DNA from: Prorocentrum cordatum
Taxonomy: Eukaryota > Sar > Dinophyceae > Prorocentrales > Prorocentraceae
DNA length: 64,000 nucleotides
NCBI GenBank assembly: GCA_963575745.1
Contig: CAUYUJ010005047.1
Coordinates: 186,001-250,000, forward strand
Reading direction: 5' to 3'
The stretch's first letter is position 1, and each line of letters begins with the position of its first letter. The notes under the pieces were generated by a model. That model had not been told where the DNA came from, did no database searches, and saw nothing but the letters and a program-made list of their open reading frames with translations. The translations under genes were made by a program, and so were the position numbers. This document shows positions 42,288-51,847 of the stretch, piece by piece.

Positions 42288-42405
42288 CCTGTTCAGTGCC
42301 GGTTTTTGATGCATGCTCCGCGGGCGGATCGTGCATCAGAAATGCAGGGATTTAGTATCGGACGCAACGATGAGTTCATGCATACATTTACCTATACGAC
42401 CACCC
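42288..42405 (+). mobile_element. Family M element, copy M2
   Basis: TTCAGTGCCGGTTTTTGATG, TGCATGCTCCGCGGGCGGAT, CGTGCATCAGAAATGCAGGG and GAGTTCATGCATACATTT match M1 in order. Confidence 0.75.
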
Positions 42406-42439
42406 TTCGGGTGATAAGGAGGTTCGGGGGGGGGAGGAA

Positions 42440-42600
42440 CCAACGTCTCACTCGATCGGTCTCACTATCGATCTCACTATCGATCTCAGTATCGGTCTCG
42501 CTCGATCGATCTCCCTCGATCGATCTCACAATCGATCTCACAATCGATCTCACTCGATCTCACTCGATCTCACTCGATCTATCTCACACTCGATCTCACT
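42440..42600 (+). repeat. GATCTCACTATC minisatellite
   Basis: CGATCTCACTATCGATCTCA units of about 12 bases, grading into CTCGATCTCA. Confidence 0.9.
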
Positions 42601-42602
42601 CG

Positions 42603-42639
<37 letters not shown>

Positions 42640-42748
42640 GCATCATCGTCCTCATCATCAGCATCATCATCATCAGCATCACCATCATCATCATCATCAG
42701 CATCAACATCAGCATCAGCATCATCAACAGCATCAACATCAGCATCAC

Positions 42749-42780
<32 letters not shown>

Positions 42781-42813
42781 ACATCATCATCATCATCATC
42801 ATCTCATCATCAA

Positions 42814-42847
<34 letters not shown>

Positions 42848-42848
42848 G
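42601..42848. repeat. (ATC)n array
   Basis: About 245 bases of ATC with AGC/AAC variants and a possible 12-18-base higher-order pattern. Confidence 0.95.
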
Positions 42849-43070
42849 CGGGACACCGCGGGACCCCGGCGGGATACCGCGGGGCACCGCGGGACACCGC
42901 GGGACACCGGCGGGACACCGCGGGCCACAGGCCGCCCGGAAGGGAGACATTTGGTCCGGCCGCGCCTCAGCCACACGGGACACCAGCGGGACACCGGCGG
43001 GACACCGCGGGCCACCGGCCGCCCGGAAGGGAGACATTTGGTCCGGCCGCGCCTCAGCCACAGGAGACTT
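42846..43070 (+). repeat. GCGGGACACC repeats with a ~75-base direct duplication
   Basis: GCGGGACACC units, then two copies of a block with GGAAGGGAGACATTTGGTCC and GGCCGCGCCTCAGCCACA. Confidence 0.85.
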
Positions 43071-43321
43071 TCTTCTCGCCCGCCCACGCAGCTTCGCCTC
43101 GACCGCACGCACGGCACGCACGAACACGAAACCGAAATCGATTTCCCGGTAGGGGGGCTCTCCGTTCCACTTCGATATGACCCCCTCACCTCCGATTCAA
43201 GCATTAGTCATGTAATAAGCATCATATAGTTTTAAACATCATATGTATTTACCACCTGCCCCGTATGTCCTCGTAATTCCATCTTCAGGGTGCATCCGCG
43301 TGCGCGAGCGTCTCGTAAGCG

Positions 43322-43759
43322 ATGAGGCTGCGCCGATGGAGCATCGGTTGGCGTCGGCAAGCGTCGATGCGTAGGAGCCAGCGAGATGGCATGGGAGGCT
43401 CCCATGGGTTGCCACCGAACGAGACTACCCAGTGCCACCACCTGGTCAGCAGCCTGAAGGCGGCGATCCGTCAGTCTCACCAGGCCGTCGAGGGGGCCGC
43501 GCAGTCGCAGCGCTCGCTGGAGCTGGCCGCCAATGCCACACTACAGGCCCTGCTGAACCCCGCGGTGCTGGCGCGCCCTGCAAAGTACAACGCGTACATG
43601 CGCGCCGGCAGCGCCCCCGAGGTGGCGCGGCGAGATCCACATAGATCCCCTGCTCCGGGCCTGGCCCATTCTAGGCCCCGGAGCGGTGCCCTAGCAGGCA
43701 CGTGCAATGGTCGCTGGCGTCCAGCCTGGGCCGGGCCCCGGGGCAGTGGCTGTGCATAG
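43322..43759 (+). CDS. Candidate helical ORF, 145 codons
   Basis: An ATG at 43322 opens a + frame. Its middle reads TQCHHLVSSLKAAIRQSHQA, VEGAAQSQRSLELAANATLQ and NPAVLARPAKYNAYMRAGSA, an amphipathic helix-rich stretch with balanced composition. The last ~40 codons (Pro/Arg/Gly-rich) are less convincing and may be past an exon end. The frame stops seven bases before element N2. Function is unknown. One of the better candidates in the window. Confidence 0.4.
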   Translation: MRLRRWSIGWRRQASMRRSQRDGMGGSHGLPPNETTQCHHLVSSLKAAIRQSHQAVEGAAQSQRSLELAANATLQALLNPAVLARPAKYNAYMRAGSAPEVARRDPHRSPAPGLAHSRPRSGALAGTCNGRWRPAWAGPRGSGCA

Positions 43760-43765
43760 ATCGGG

Positions 43766-43945
43766 ACGACCGACATGGGTACAGAAAGAATGGGTACAAT
43801 GCCCAACAACATTTCCTGTCCATTTTGAACAGGACTCGCTGTCCGCGCCGCCGCGGACAGAAGTCCATTCGAGACAGAAGGCCGCCTGCCCGACAGCGGC
43901 CGCTGTTGGTTTGGGACAACATGTGTTGTTGGGCATTGTTCGGGG
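43766..43945 (+). mobile_element. Family N TIR element, copy N2
   Basis: ATGGGTACAGAAAGAATGGG on the left, CATTTTGAACAGGACTCGCT and GACAGCGGCCGCTGTTGG inside. The right end is altered by the adjoining O1 repeat. Confidence 0.7.
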
Positions 43946-44098
43946 GTGGACAGACCTCCTACCCTGACACGTCGATTGAGGAATTGGCCGTCTTCGGTCC
44001 GCCAGAGGGCGTCGCGGCCGCCATTTGTGCGGGTCCAGGTCCGTCGGTCTCGGTCCCAGGCCGTTTTGACTAAGGGGAGGTCTGCTAAAGGGAGGTTT
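43946..44098 (+). repeat. Family O repeat, copy O1, interrupted by A6
   Basis: It shares GACACGTCGATT, GAGGGCGTCGCGGCCG, GGGTCCAGGTCCGTCGGT and CCCAGGCCGTTTT with O2 (49666) and O3 (58139). O1 continues on the far side of A6 as GTGCACCGCCGA, matching O3's GTCCACCGCTGA. Confidence 0.8.
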
Positions 44099-44272
44099 TC
44101 AGGAGAGGAAAAAGCACACAGACACAATTAATCCTCGATTCCCCAGAAAATATGGGGAAATATGGGAAGTGGGGGGGAAAACAGAAACCCAGAACATATG
44201 GGACAATATGAGGAAAAAGTTTATTTATGTGTATTTATTTGAAATTTATTTGTGTGTTCTGGGTCCCCTTCA
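44099..44272 (+). mobile_element. Family A TIR element, copy A6
   Basis: Perfect duplication GGTTT at 44094-44098 and 44273-44277. Removing A6 and one GGTTT restores the O-repeat sequence found intact near 58295-58315. Confidence 0.95.
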
Positions 44273-44282
44273 GGTTTGTGCA

Positions 44283-44330
44283 CCGCCGAATTGTACCCCT
44301 TTTTTCCGTACCCACTTCGGGCGGCCAGAA
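44283..44330 (+). mobile_element. Family N right-end fragment
   Basis: TTGTACCCCTTTTTTCCGTA and CCCACTTCGGGCGGCCAGAA match the N1/N5 right arm. Confidence 0.55.
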
Positions 44331-44579
44331 CAGATCTCGCCGCCCTGCGAGGGGCTCCCCGGCAGACGGTGCCACATGGAGTGCGCCCACCTGGCGGCGG
44401 ACGCCCCGCGCCGTGGGGCGCCGCCGGGCGGCGAGCCGCCGGGGCCCCCGCTGCCCGCCTTCGTGCGCCTGCCGCCGCCCGCCTTCCTGTGACGCCCCGC
44501 CCCGCGGCCGAGCGGCCCCGCCCGAGGGGGCGCGCGCGCGCGCGCCCGGGCGGGCGCGAGACCGCCGGTGGGCCGCGGC

Positions 44580-44595
44580 GCCGACGTCGTCGCCG

Positions 44596-44632
<37 letters not shown>
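44580..44632. repeat. (CGT)n microsatellite
   Basis: About 50 bases of CGT. A related CGTTCGTTCGTCGTC tract is at 44850-44890. Confidence 0.9.
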
Positions 44633-44635
<3 letters not shown>

Positions 44636-44995
44636 CTGCCCCCGCCCGAGGGGGCGCGCGCGCGCGCGGGCCCGCGGGCCGAGGGGGCGCCGCCTCGGCG
44701 CGCGGCCGTGCGAGGGCGCGGGAGGGCGGCCGCGGTCGCACGGGAGGGGGGGGGGGGGCGCACGGGAGCGGCCGGGGAGGAGCGGCGGGCCAGTTGCTCA
44801 ATTATTCTCTTGCACAGCTGTGCTCTAGAGCTCGGACCGCTTTATTTTCGCTCGTTCGTCGTCGTCGTTCGTTCGTTCGTCGTTCGTGCTCCCCCCCCCA
44901 CGGCCACACAAGTAAACTCCTGGAGGAAGGAGGCAAAAGCCTCCTGTCCCTCGCAGCTCCTTGGTGCAAGAGCCAGGGCACGCGTGCCACTTGTT

Positions 44996-45190
44996 TTAGG
45001 CGGGGCGTGAAAGCGACCACAGTGACTGCTTTTCTTCTGTCGTCACCTGCCAGCCCGCAGCAAGGAAGCAGTGGTTGTGGTCACTTTCGTTGAGCTTTGG
45101 CACCATGGGAATGACCACAACCGCTGCTTCTTTGTCGGCCGGCTGGAAGGCGGCGCAGACAAAAAGCAGCGGCTGTGGTCGTTTTCCCGT
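44996..45190. repeat. Local inverted and direct repeats
   Basis: CGACCACAGTGACTGCTTTT, GCAGTGGTTGTGGTCACTTT, GACCACAACCGCTGCTTCTT and GCAGCGGCTGTGGTCGTTTT alternate in orientation, giving several possible hairpins. Confidence 0.6.
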
Positions 45191-45662
45191 CCCGCATCTT
45201 TGGCCGTGGGGCAGAGTCAGGCGCCAGCTCCCTAATTGGCACTCGGGGCCCGGGAGCGGACGACAGCGAGGGCCAAGGGGACCGACCACACGGCGCGGGC
45301 GCACGGGAGCGGTCGGGGAGAAGCGACGGGCCAGAGTGAGGGGTCTGGGCCTCCCGGATGGGGTCCGAGCAGACGGGGTCGGAGGATCGCGCCGCATCGC
45401 CGATGCACTCACTGATGATGCGGCTTGATGTGGAGCCCGCGTTTCCCCACGCCGACGTCGCCGATGCATCGCGGATGCGGCGGGATCCTCAGACCCCATC
45501 TACTCGGACCTCAGCTAGGAGGCCTCGAAGGGGGGGGACACAGGGGAGGAGACGACCGCAGGCTGAGCAGTCCTCGGGGTCCTGAGTCGCCACGGGTGCT
45601 CGCTTCGAGGAGGAAGCGTCCGGGTAGATCTGGGGACAGATGTCCAGCGCCCTGGAAACCGG

Positions 45663-46134
45663 GGATTTCTGTTGCAAGCCATAACTTTCAAAGACGTGAC
45701 TGAAGATAATGAAGAAGAAGAAGGGATAGTCACTCGACCAATGGCACCAGTCTGCTTGGTTGTGCCAATCTCATGGATTGTCAAAGTCCTGATTTACGGT
45801 GCCCTGAGGTTTGAGCATTCTTGATTCTATTACGTTAGAAGGTTGCAGTTCAGAAGTTCACGAGGAGGAGGAGGAGGAGGAGGAGGATAGTCACTGGAGG
45901 TCCATGGTTTGGGAAGAAGGTCAGGAAGGACTAGACATGGGGATATCGGACGATTCTTTTGGGGGAGCAGCCTCGTCTGGTCGAGACCCGTACGTCGGCG
46001 GTATGTCTTGGTATCTCCCGGGGTCTCGGCCGGACTACAGTGGCAGAGCCACAGTGGCACTAATCATGGCCAGTTCAGGGCTTGTGGGAGTGCATAGTTG
46101 GCATCTCGCTATGGCAGCAGGAAGGGGCCAATGA
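45663..46134 (+). CDS. Candidate two-exon gene, acidic with a hydrophobic segment
   Basis: Exon 1 (to 45808) reads LLQAITFKDVTEDNEEEEGI, VTRPMAPVCLVVPISWIVKV and LIYGAL. Exon 2 (45849-46134) continues SSEVHEEEEEEEEDSHWRSM, VWEEGQEGLDMGISDDSFGG, GRDPYVGGMSWYLPGSRPDY and ends at a stop. Joining at GAG|GTTTGA and TTGCAG|TTC removes 40 bases and keeps the frame through a shared Ser codon. Features are an acidic N-part, one probable membrane helix (PVCLVVPISWIVKVLIYGAL) and a poly-Glu run made by an in-frame GAG array. The intron is short, and the true 5' end is not seen. No family is recognised. Confidence 0.45.
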
Positions 46135-46139
46135 GTGGT

Positions 46140-46420
46140 GGGATGGGATAGGAGAAACTTCATAATGGGAAAGGCATGAGCAGGAGCAGAAGTAGGGGCC
46201 TATAGCCGAGGCTAGGATAAGAGAGCGCGATGAGAAGCTTCGACGAGCAGGACGATGACGCCGAGCGAACGAGCGAGCCCGCGAGGCGGACGACAGGCTC
46301 GAAAGTCCTAGGTAGCGAGAAAAATCAATGCGCATGAACCGCATAAGATCAAGCATGTCGAGGTCACGAGCTTTCGAGGTACGGGACACGCGTTTTAAAC
46401 GCAATCTGCACGAACGGGAC
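46140..46420. other. Possible decayed coding sequence
   Basis: One + frame reads ARIRERDEKLRRAGR, a stop, then ANERAREADDRLESP, as though a helical exon carries a stop. A minus reading is also open. Not resolved. Confidence 0.2.
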
Positions 46421-46734
46421 CCAGTGTCGAAGACGCGTTAGGCGAGTCACTTTCCGCCACCTGCCCTTCTGGAAACGGCTCTATGGCCGAACGTAGAGGC
46501 CAGAACGCGACAATTCAATACCTACACTGGAAAGCCATGGATCGGGCCGTCTGGGTCCTACAGTCGGGCTGCTGAAATAAGGGCCGCTAAATAAGGAACG
46601 AAGCCCCTCTGTGGCTTCAAAAACAAGCCTGGGTGCACGAGAAGGGCTAGAGGAATAACCACGGAAGGACGTAAAGAACATTGAGCCTTTTCCGAATCCA
46701 AAATGTTCCTTATTTCAGCGTCTTGGCTGTAGTG

Positions 46735-46920
46735 GAGGTCCCATCCGAGCCCTCTTGGAGTGCCTTGCGGGTCTCTTGGGCCGTGGCCAGGGGGTAGACT
46801 TGGGCCATGGTGGGGCTCTCCTGCAGTTGGCCATGTTGCGTCTTGGCGGCCTCTCGGGACCGTCTTGGAGGCCATCTTGGCTCATCTGCGCCGTCTCGGA
46901 TACCTTGTTGGAGCCAACTC
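46735..46920 (+). repeat. CTTGG-rich repeat family
   Basis: CCCTCTTGGAGTGCCTTGCG, GGTCTCTTGGGCCG and CGTCTTGGAGGCCATCTTGG. Confidence 0.6.
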
Positions 46921-47003
46921 AGGCGGACATGCCCACGGATTCCCATCAGCATCATTGCGCTTGTTGGAGTACAGAAGCTTCGCGCATCCTCATCAGGCCA
47001 TAG

Positions 47004-47306
47004 TTGAGTTGCGCTGGTGAGGGAAATGTAGCAGCATGTTGTGGCGCGAAGAGGGCGGGCAGAAGCTCCTTCAACTCGCGCGTGCCCCGTTCATATCTTC
47101 GTCCCGTCGGGACACTGCGAAAGCCCTCACGGTTGATTCCTGCGTTGTCCGTGACAGTGGACAGGCGCCAAGAGAGTTCGAGTAAGCCACAGGTTTCCGG
47201 TTATCGGAGTGATATCACTAAAGTGACTATCAACCTAAGTCAGCGCAGTAGAAGGAAACGTGTTGACAGTATTGGATGTAGCAGACAAGTGAAGGAGTTT
47301 TGGTAG
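47004..47306 (+). CDS. Candidate basic open segment, unrecognised
   Basis: The + frame reads VPRSYLRPVGTLRKPSRLIP, ALSVTVDRRQESSSKPQVSG and YRSDITKVTINLSQRSRRKR, ending KEFW. Non-repetitive and protein-like in its last 70 codons. The start is uncertain (TTG at 47004, no nearby ATG). A TAGTACTAGCCCTGGTTG minisatellite begins just after the stop. Confidence 0.3.
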   Translation: MSCAGEGNVAACCGAKRAGRSSFNSRVPRSYLRPVGTLRKPSRLIPALSVTVDRRQESSSKPQVSGYRSDITKVTINLSQRSRRKRVDSIGCSRQVKEFW

Positions 47307-47309
47307 TAG

Positions 47310-47375
47310 TGGTGATAGGTGGTTGTTTGTAGTACTAGCCCTGGTTGTAGTACTAGCCCTGGTTGTAGTTCGTGT
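47310..47375 (+). repeat. GGTTGTAGTACTAGCCCT minisatellite
   Basis: Two full 18-base units and partial ones. Confidence 0.8.
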
Positions 47376-47399
47376 AGTTGGATTAGTATCCTTACGCGC

Positions 47400-47575
47400 C
47401 TCACACGCGAACACTTTCGGGCGTTCTGTGGCACGCACCTCTGGGACACGTTCAGTAATACGCGCACCTTATGGAACGTACGTCGCACGCACTTTTGGGA
47501 CACGTACGGAATCTTACATGCGAGCGTTCTGGGACGTGTCCCAGCATGCATCCTTTGGGACACATGTAGCAGTTG
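47400..47575 (+). repeat. GGGACACGT-containing degenerate repeats
   Basis: CTGGGACACGTTCAG, TTTTGGGACACGTACGGAAT, CTGGGACGTGTCCCAGCATG and TTTGGGACACATG recur about every 35-60 bases. Confidence 0.5.
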
Positions 47576-48089
47576 GAGGCGGAGGACGCGTAAGGGGAGG
47601 AAGAGTCGGACAGGAGAACATGACATGGGAGGAGCAGTAGGAGGATCAGGAGCACAAGGAGGGGGCGGAGGATACGTATTAGAAACATTCCGTGCCATCT
47701 TGCGTCATCTCGGGAATTGGTATGCCATGTTGGAGGCCACCCTGAGTTACAGTCGGACTTGATTGGACAGGACACGCAAAAGGACACAAGACCCTCCCGA
47801 GTGCCACATTGCCGTAAGAATGTAGGAGGCATGGTTCGCGAGAGACAGGACACAAGGGTACCCTTGAATTGGCAGGATCGGCCTACTAACCAGTGCCGAC
47901 TGCACCTAGAGTCCTCCTGGAGTTATGCTTGAGCCTTCTAGGTGGTCCCTTTAAGCTAGCTTGGGCTCCCTGGGAAGCCTTCTAGGGCTTTCTTGCAAGC
48001 CATCGATCACAGAATGGGGGATCCCCATATATCGCTGCCCCTCTGGAAGCCGAGGGCAGCCTCATGGGACCCATTTCGGACGCTATTGC

Positions 48090-48420
48090 GCACTCTTGGG
48101 GCAGTCTCTTGGGCCGTCTTGGGGCGCTCTTAGGCAATCGTGGGGGCCCTCTTTCTTGGAGGCCTCTTGGGCCTTTTTGGGGTGGTCTTGGGGGCCTAGT
48201 GGGCCGTCTTGGAGCGTAGGGTTGCCGAAAAGGTGAGAACGCCAACAACCCCTAGAATCTACGACCATGCAATGAGTTGGGCCTCTTGGGGCCCTCTTGG
48301 GAGACGTCTTGGTGGTATCTTGGGGCGTCTTCGAGTGATCGTTCGGCGACTCGGAGCCCTCTTGGACCGTCTTGGCAGCCTCCTGAGCCGTCATGGCGGC
48401 CTTGGAGAGACCCAGGGAGG
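48090..48420 (+). repeat. CTTGG-rich repeat family, longest tract
   Basis: GTCTCTTGGGCCGTCTTGGG, GGCCTCTTGGGCC and GTCTTGGACCGTCTTGGCAG units at 12-24-base spacing. Confidence 0.65.
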
Positions 48421-48649
48421 CACCATGGCTGCCCAGGGACCACCTGGGAGTAGGGCTTGTGCAGTCAGGGGGGGCTCCCGGAGCGGGCGGGGGGTCCTTT
48501 AAAAGAGTAAAGAAACGTTGCCAGGTAGCCCTTGGCATAATTTCACGCCTCTACGTGCCGCAGGCACGGTGGCGGATCTTGAAGCCCCGAAAGTTTATCG
48601 GAACTGAAGGCCAGCAGGCAACACACAATGTTCCCCTGCAGGTGTTGGA

Positions 48650-48790
48650 AGGAGTTTGGTCTCTCGGATGCTTCCTCGGGAGGTTCCGTGGTCTTTTGAG
48701 GCCGTCTCGGGGTTCCTGGACTCACGTTGGAAGCCATCCTGAACTATGTGAGCAATCTTGGAGGCCCTCTTAGACTCTGAGGCCATTGCT
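48650..48790 (+). repeat. CTTGG-rich repeat family, degenerate
   Basis: GGTCTTTTGAGGCCGTCTCG, GAAGCCATCCTG and AATCTTGGAGGCCCTCTTAG. Confidence 0.4.
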
Positions 48791-49434
48791 CAGCCGACGC
48801 TCTGGTCGCTTGTGCCCCCCCCCCCCATGGTAGGGAGGGCCGTGTAAATCCCTCCCCGAAGGGGGTGGACGGGGTTGGAAGAGGAAACGCATTGCACAAC
48901 CTCCGCCCTTTCGGGGGGCGCGCTAACATGCCGTCTGCCCTAAAACATGTGAGAGGGTAGGTGAGACGTTTTCTCGACCATTGGAGCTGACGATTGCAAT
49001 TTTTGAAATGCATTGCCCCACGTAGACTGCGCCACAGAATGTGCACCACATACACTGCACCGCATTGCTTATACTACACCATGTCAATGAGCGTTTCGAT
49101 CGTCCCGCGCACGATCGACGTCGACCCTTGCGGGGGGCACCAGCAGTGTAGGAACATCGGCCGAGATCGTCTAGGCGTAGTGCTTGAATTGAGCTGCTGG
49201 CGCCGCCCATTTTCAGGCTGGGCCCAACATGCCTCGCAGAACGTTTGCAACATCCCGATGGCCAGCACGAGGCCGGAGCCGCCGTCCCCGTATTCGGCAG
49301 CCGGGGGGTGTCGTGGCATACCGACGTCGGAAGTGTCGCCCCCCACGCAGCCTCTGCTCTGGCTCAAAAAGGGCTGCCCAATTCGACTCTGCTGGCGCGC
49401 GGGCCCCCGCTGCCAAGGAGAGCGATGGGGAGGG

Positions 49435-49600
49435 TCACCACCCACCAAACCACCCCAACCCAACCCGAAGGCCTCATTTTGCTTTCCATTTCCACTGGGG
49501 GGGGGTCCGGGAACATCGAAAAAACACATACGGAGCCCATACCCCCCCAACCCGAAATTCGGGTCTTCGGGTTGGGTTGGGGTGGTCTGGTAGGTAGTCA
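49435..49600 (+). mobile_element. Family D TIR element, copy D2
   Basis: TCACCACCCACCAAACCACC at the left, GGTGGTCTGGTAGGTAGTCA at the right, with long CCCCAACCCAACCCGAAG / CTTCGGGTTGGGTTGGGG arms. Perfect duplication GAGGG at 49430-49434 and 49601-49605. Confidence 0.92.
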
Positions 49601-49665
49601 GAGGGGCACGGTGCCGCAAGCTCCATGCGTGGTCAGAGGATCATGAGCCGTTGGGCAGGTTCTCG

Positions 49666-49832
49666 GGGGGGTGGACAAGGACCCCCGACAGCGACACGTC
49701 GATTCGTGCATTGCCCGTTTTTTGGTCCTCGAGAGGGCGCCGCGGCCGTCATTTTCCGGGCCTGCGCCCGCCAGGCTTGGGCCTCGGGTCGTTTTCGCGA
49801 AACCACGTTTTACTAAAGGGGCTTCCGTGCAT
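49666..49832 (+). repeat. Family O repeat, copy O2
   Basis: GACACGTCGATTCGTG, CGAGAGGGCGCCGCGGCCGT, TTTTACTAAAGGGG. It is more diverged than O1/O3. Confidence 0.65.
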
Positions 49833-50117
49833 CCCCGAGAGATGAAGGAGAGAGAAGGAGCAAGATGGGGAGACGAAGAAGGAGGGCCTCCTCCTCCGTC
49901 TCGTTCTCGTCTTCCTCCTGGCTTCCCGCCTCTCCCTCAGTAGTTGGGCCGCCGACTTCGCCGGGGTACCCGTTTCGGGGGCGCAGCCGCTTTACCAGAG
50001 GGAGGCCTGCCCAGCCCCGAGCGGTTCGCGGCCTGCCGGCGGGCGGCGGCCCCGGCCGGCGCTGGCGTCCAACGTTGGCCGCCGCCGGCGACCCAGCAGC
50101 GGCCGACGGCGGCAGGC

Positions 50118-50490
50118 CTCGAGGTGGACACCAGCACCAACATCGGCGCTGCGCCTGCACCGAGGGAAGCAGGAGGGGAAAAACACACACAGACACAATG
50201 AATCGTCGATTTGCAAGAGAATATGAGGAAATATGGGAATTGGCGGCGGGAAGACAAAACACCTAGAACTTATGGGAAAAGATTGGGGGATATTTTTTTT
50301 GTGTGTATCTATTTGTGTGTCCCAGGGCCCCTTCAGGGAAGCAGATCCCGATCTCGGCGATGGTGGTAATATTCCAGCTTCCAAGGTGACCGAAACATTG
50401 CCAGCAACACGGGCATCTAGGATCATCTTCACCCTGCGGAGGCAGCCCCCTGTGTTGGTGTTGGTGCCCATTTCCAGGCCTCCAAGATGT
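50118..50490 (+). mobile_element. N-like TIR element with A7 nested at its centre
   Basis: GGTGGACACCAGCACCAACA with GCGCTGCGCCTGCACC on the left mirrors CTGCGGAGGCAGCCCCC and TGTTGGTGTTGGTGCCCATT on the right. A7 lies between the arms. Confidence 0.65.
50169..50335 (+). mobile_element. Family A TIR element, copy A7
   Basis: Perfect duplication GGGAA at 50164-50168 and 50336-50340. The first base is G rather than the usual T. Confidence 0.93.
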
Positions 50491-50519
50491 TGAACGATCT
50501 GAAGTTTCGGAGATGGTCG

Positions 50520-50715
50520 ATCGGGCCGAACGGGAGGAGGGGACAGGGAAAGGGGGGGTCACAAAATCTGCTGCCTGCAGCCGGTTTCGGCCCCGCCGCC
50601 GGGCCCGTTCCTCGATGCATGGGCGCCTCCGGCACCGGGTGGCGCCGGGAAAGTCAGCCACGTGAGCTGGTTCTCAAACCCCCCTTTTGCCATCCCCCCC
50701 TGTCGCCCGGCCCGA
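50520..50715 (+). mobile_element. Family C TIR element, copy C3
   Basis: TCGGGCCGAACGGGAGG on the left, CCCTGTCGCCCGGCCCGA on the right, with TGCCTGCAGCCGGTTTCGGC in the core. GGTCG lies on both sides (50515-50519 and 50716-50720), with one extra A on the left. Confidence 0.85.
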
Positions 50716-50822
50716 GGTCGTCTGAGGTGGGACCATCCCCGCGCTGTCAGGAACCAGCGCCATGGGGCGTCACGACGCGAACCTGACGCACTGGGTGGTG
50801 GCAGTTGTCGACGCCTCTCTTT

Positions 50823-50986
50823 TCAGGAGGGACGAAAACACACAGACACAATCCATCGTCGATTCCCCAGAAAGGACAGGAAAATATGTGAAGGGGGGGG
50901 GGAAGACAAAAACCAACAAATGCATGAAAATATGGGGAATCCAGTTCTTCGTGTGTATTTATTTGTGTGTCCCAGGGCGCCCTTCA
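50823..50986 (+). mobile_element. Family A TIR element, copy A8
   Basis: Perfect duplication TCTTT at 50818-50822 and 50987-50991. Confidence 0.93.
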
Positions 50987-51342
50987 TCTTTGTCTGCAGT
51001 TCCAGCATGACTGCGGAGCTGGTGGCCAGATGGAGGTGCCCAGGCCGGCGGGAGATCCGTAGCAGCATCCACGAGCTGCCCGCCGAATTGGGCACGGCAT
51101 CCCCGTCGCCTCGCACGCGGCAGGCAGTGAGCCCAGTTGGATGCCGTGCGCGGGTCGCGGCCTTCTCTACCCCTCATTTTTCGAGGCACTCTGCCTCATC
51201 ACTTTGCTTTGTCATTCATCTCAGCGGCGTAATCTAACTCTTCCTTTTCATAGGGTGGCAGAGTGGGCGCGGCCTTCTCTACCCCTCATCTTTCGAGGCA
51301 CTCTGTCTCATCACTTTGGTTTGTCATTCATCTCAGCGGCGT

Positions 51343-51572
51343 AATCTCAGAGCCCCGAATTATCAGGGGTAGCTCGGGTCAGGGCTAACTCCGGTTCGCT
51401 TTTCGGGAGTCCGAACCCGAGTTACCCCGGGCCCGAGTTACCCCGGATAACTCGGGCGTCCAGGGCCCCACATCATCAGGGGTAACTCGGGTCAGGGCTC
51501 ACTCGGTTTCGTTTTTCGGGAATCCAAGCCCGCGTTACCCCGGACCCGAGTTTCCCCGGAAAAGCCGGGCGC
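51343..51572 (+). mobile_element. Family H element, head-to-tail dimer H1
   Basis: Two units of about 115 bases, each with ATCAGGGGTA-CTCGGGTCAGG, TTTTTCGGGA-TCC and CCCGAGTTACCCCGG. The internal GGTAACTCGGG/CCCGAGTTACC words are inverted repeats. Confidence 0.8.
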
Positions 51573-51676
51573 CCAACTCTGCCTCATTACTCTGGTTTGT
51601 GATTCATCTCAGCGGCGTAGTCTAACTCTTCCTCCTCTTCGTAGGGTGGCCGAGGGGGCGCCAGACTGCCACTACC

Positions 51677-51847
51677 TCACCACCCACCAAGCCACCCCAA
51701 CCCAACCCGAAGGCTCAGGTTCACCCTCGATTTCCAGTGGGGGGGGGGGTCGGGAAACATCGAGAAAAAACACACGTGGAACCCTTACCCCCCCCAACCC
51801 GAAATTCGGGTCTTCGGGTTGGGTTGGGGTGGTCTGGTAGGTAGTCA
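51677..51847 (+). mobile_element. Family D TIR element, copy D3
   Basis: TCACCACCCACCAAGCCACC on the left, GGTCTGGTAGGTAGTCA on the right. The flanking 5-mers are CTACC and CTAAC (4/5). A ~46-base direct repeat of the host tandem unit lies on each side. Confidence 0.88.

Noticed and set aside
50100-50493. Continuous protein-like reading restored by removing A7
   Set aside because: The two flanks are inverted copies of each other (arms of an N-like element), so the apparent joined protein is repeat DNA read in one frame.
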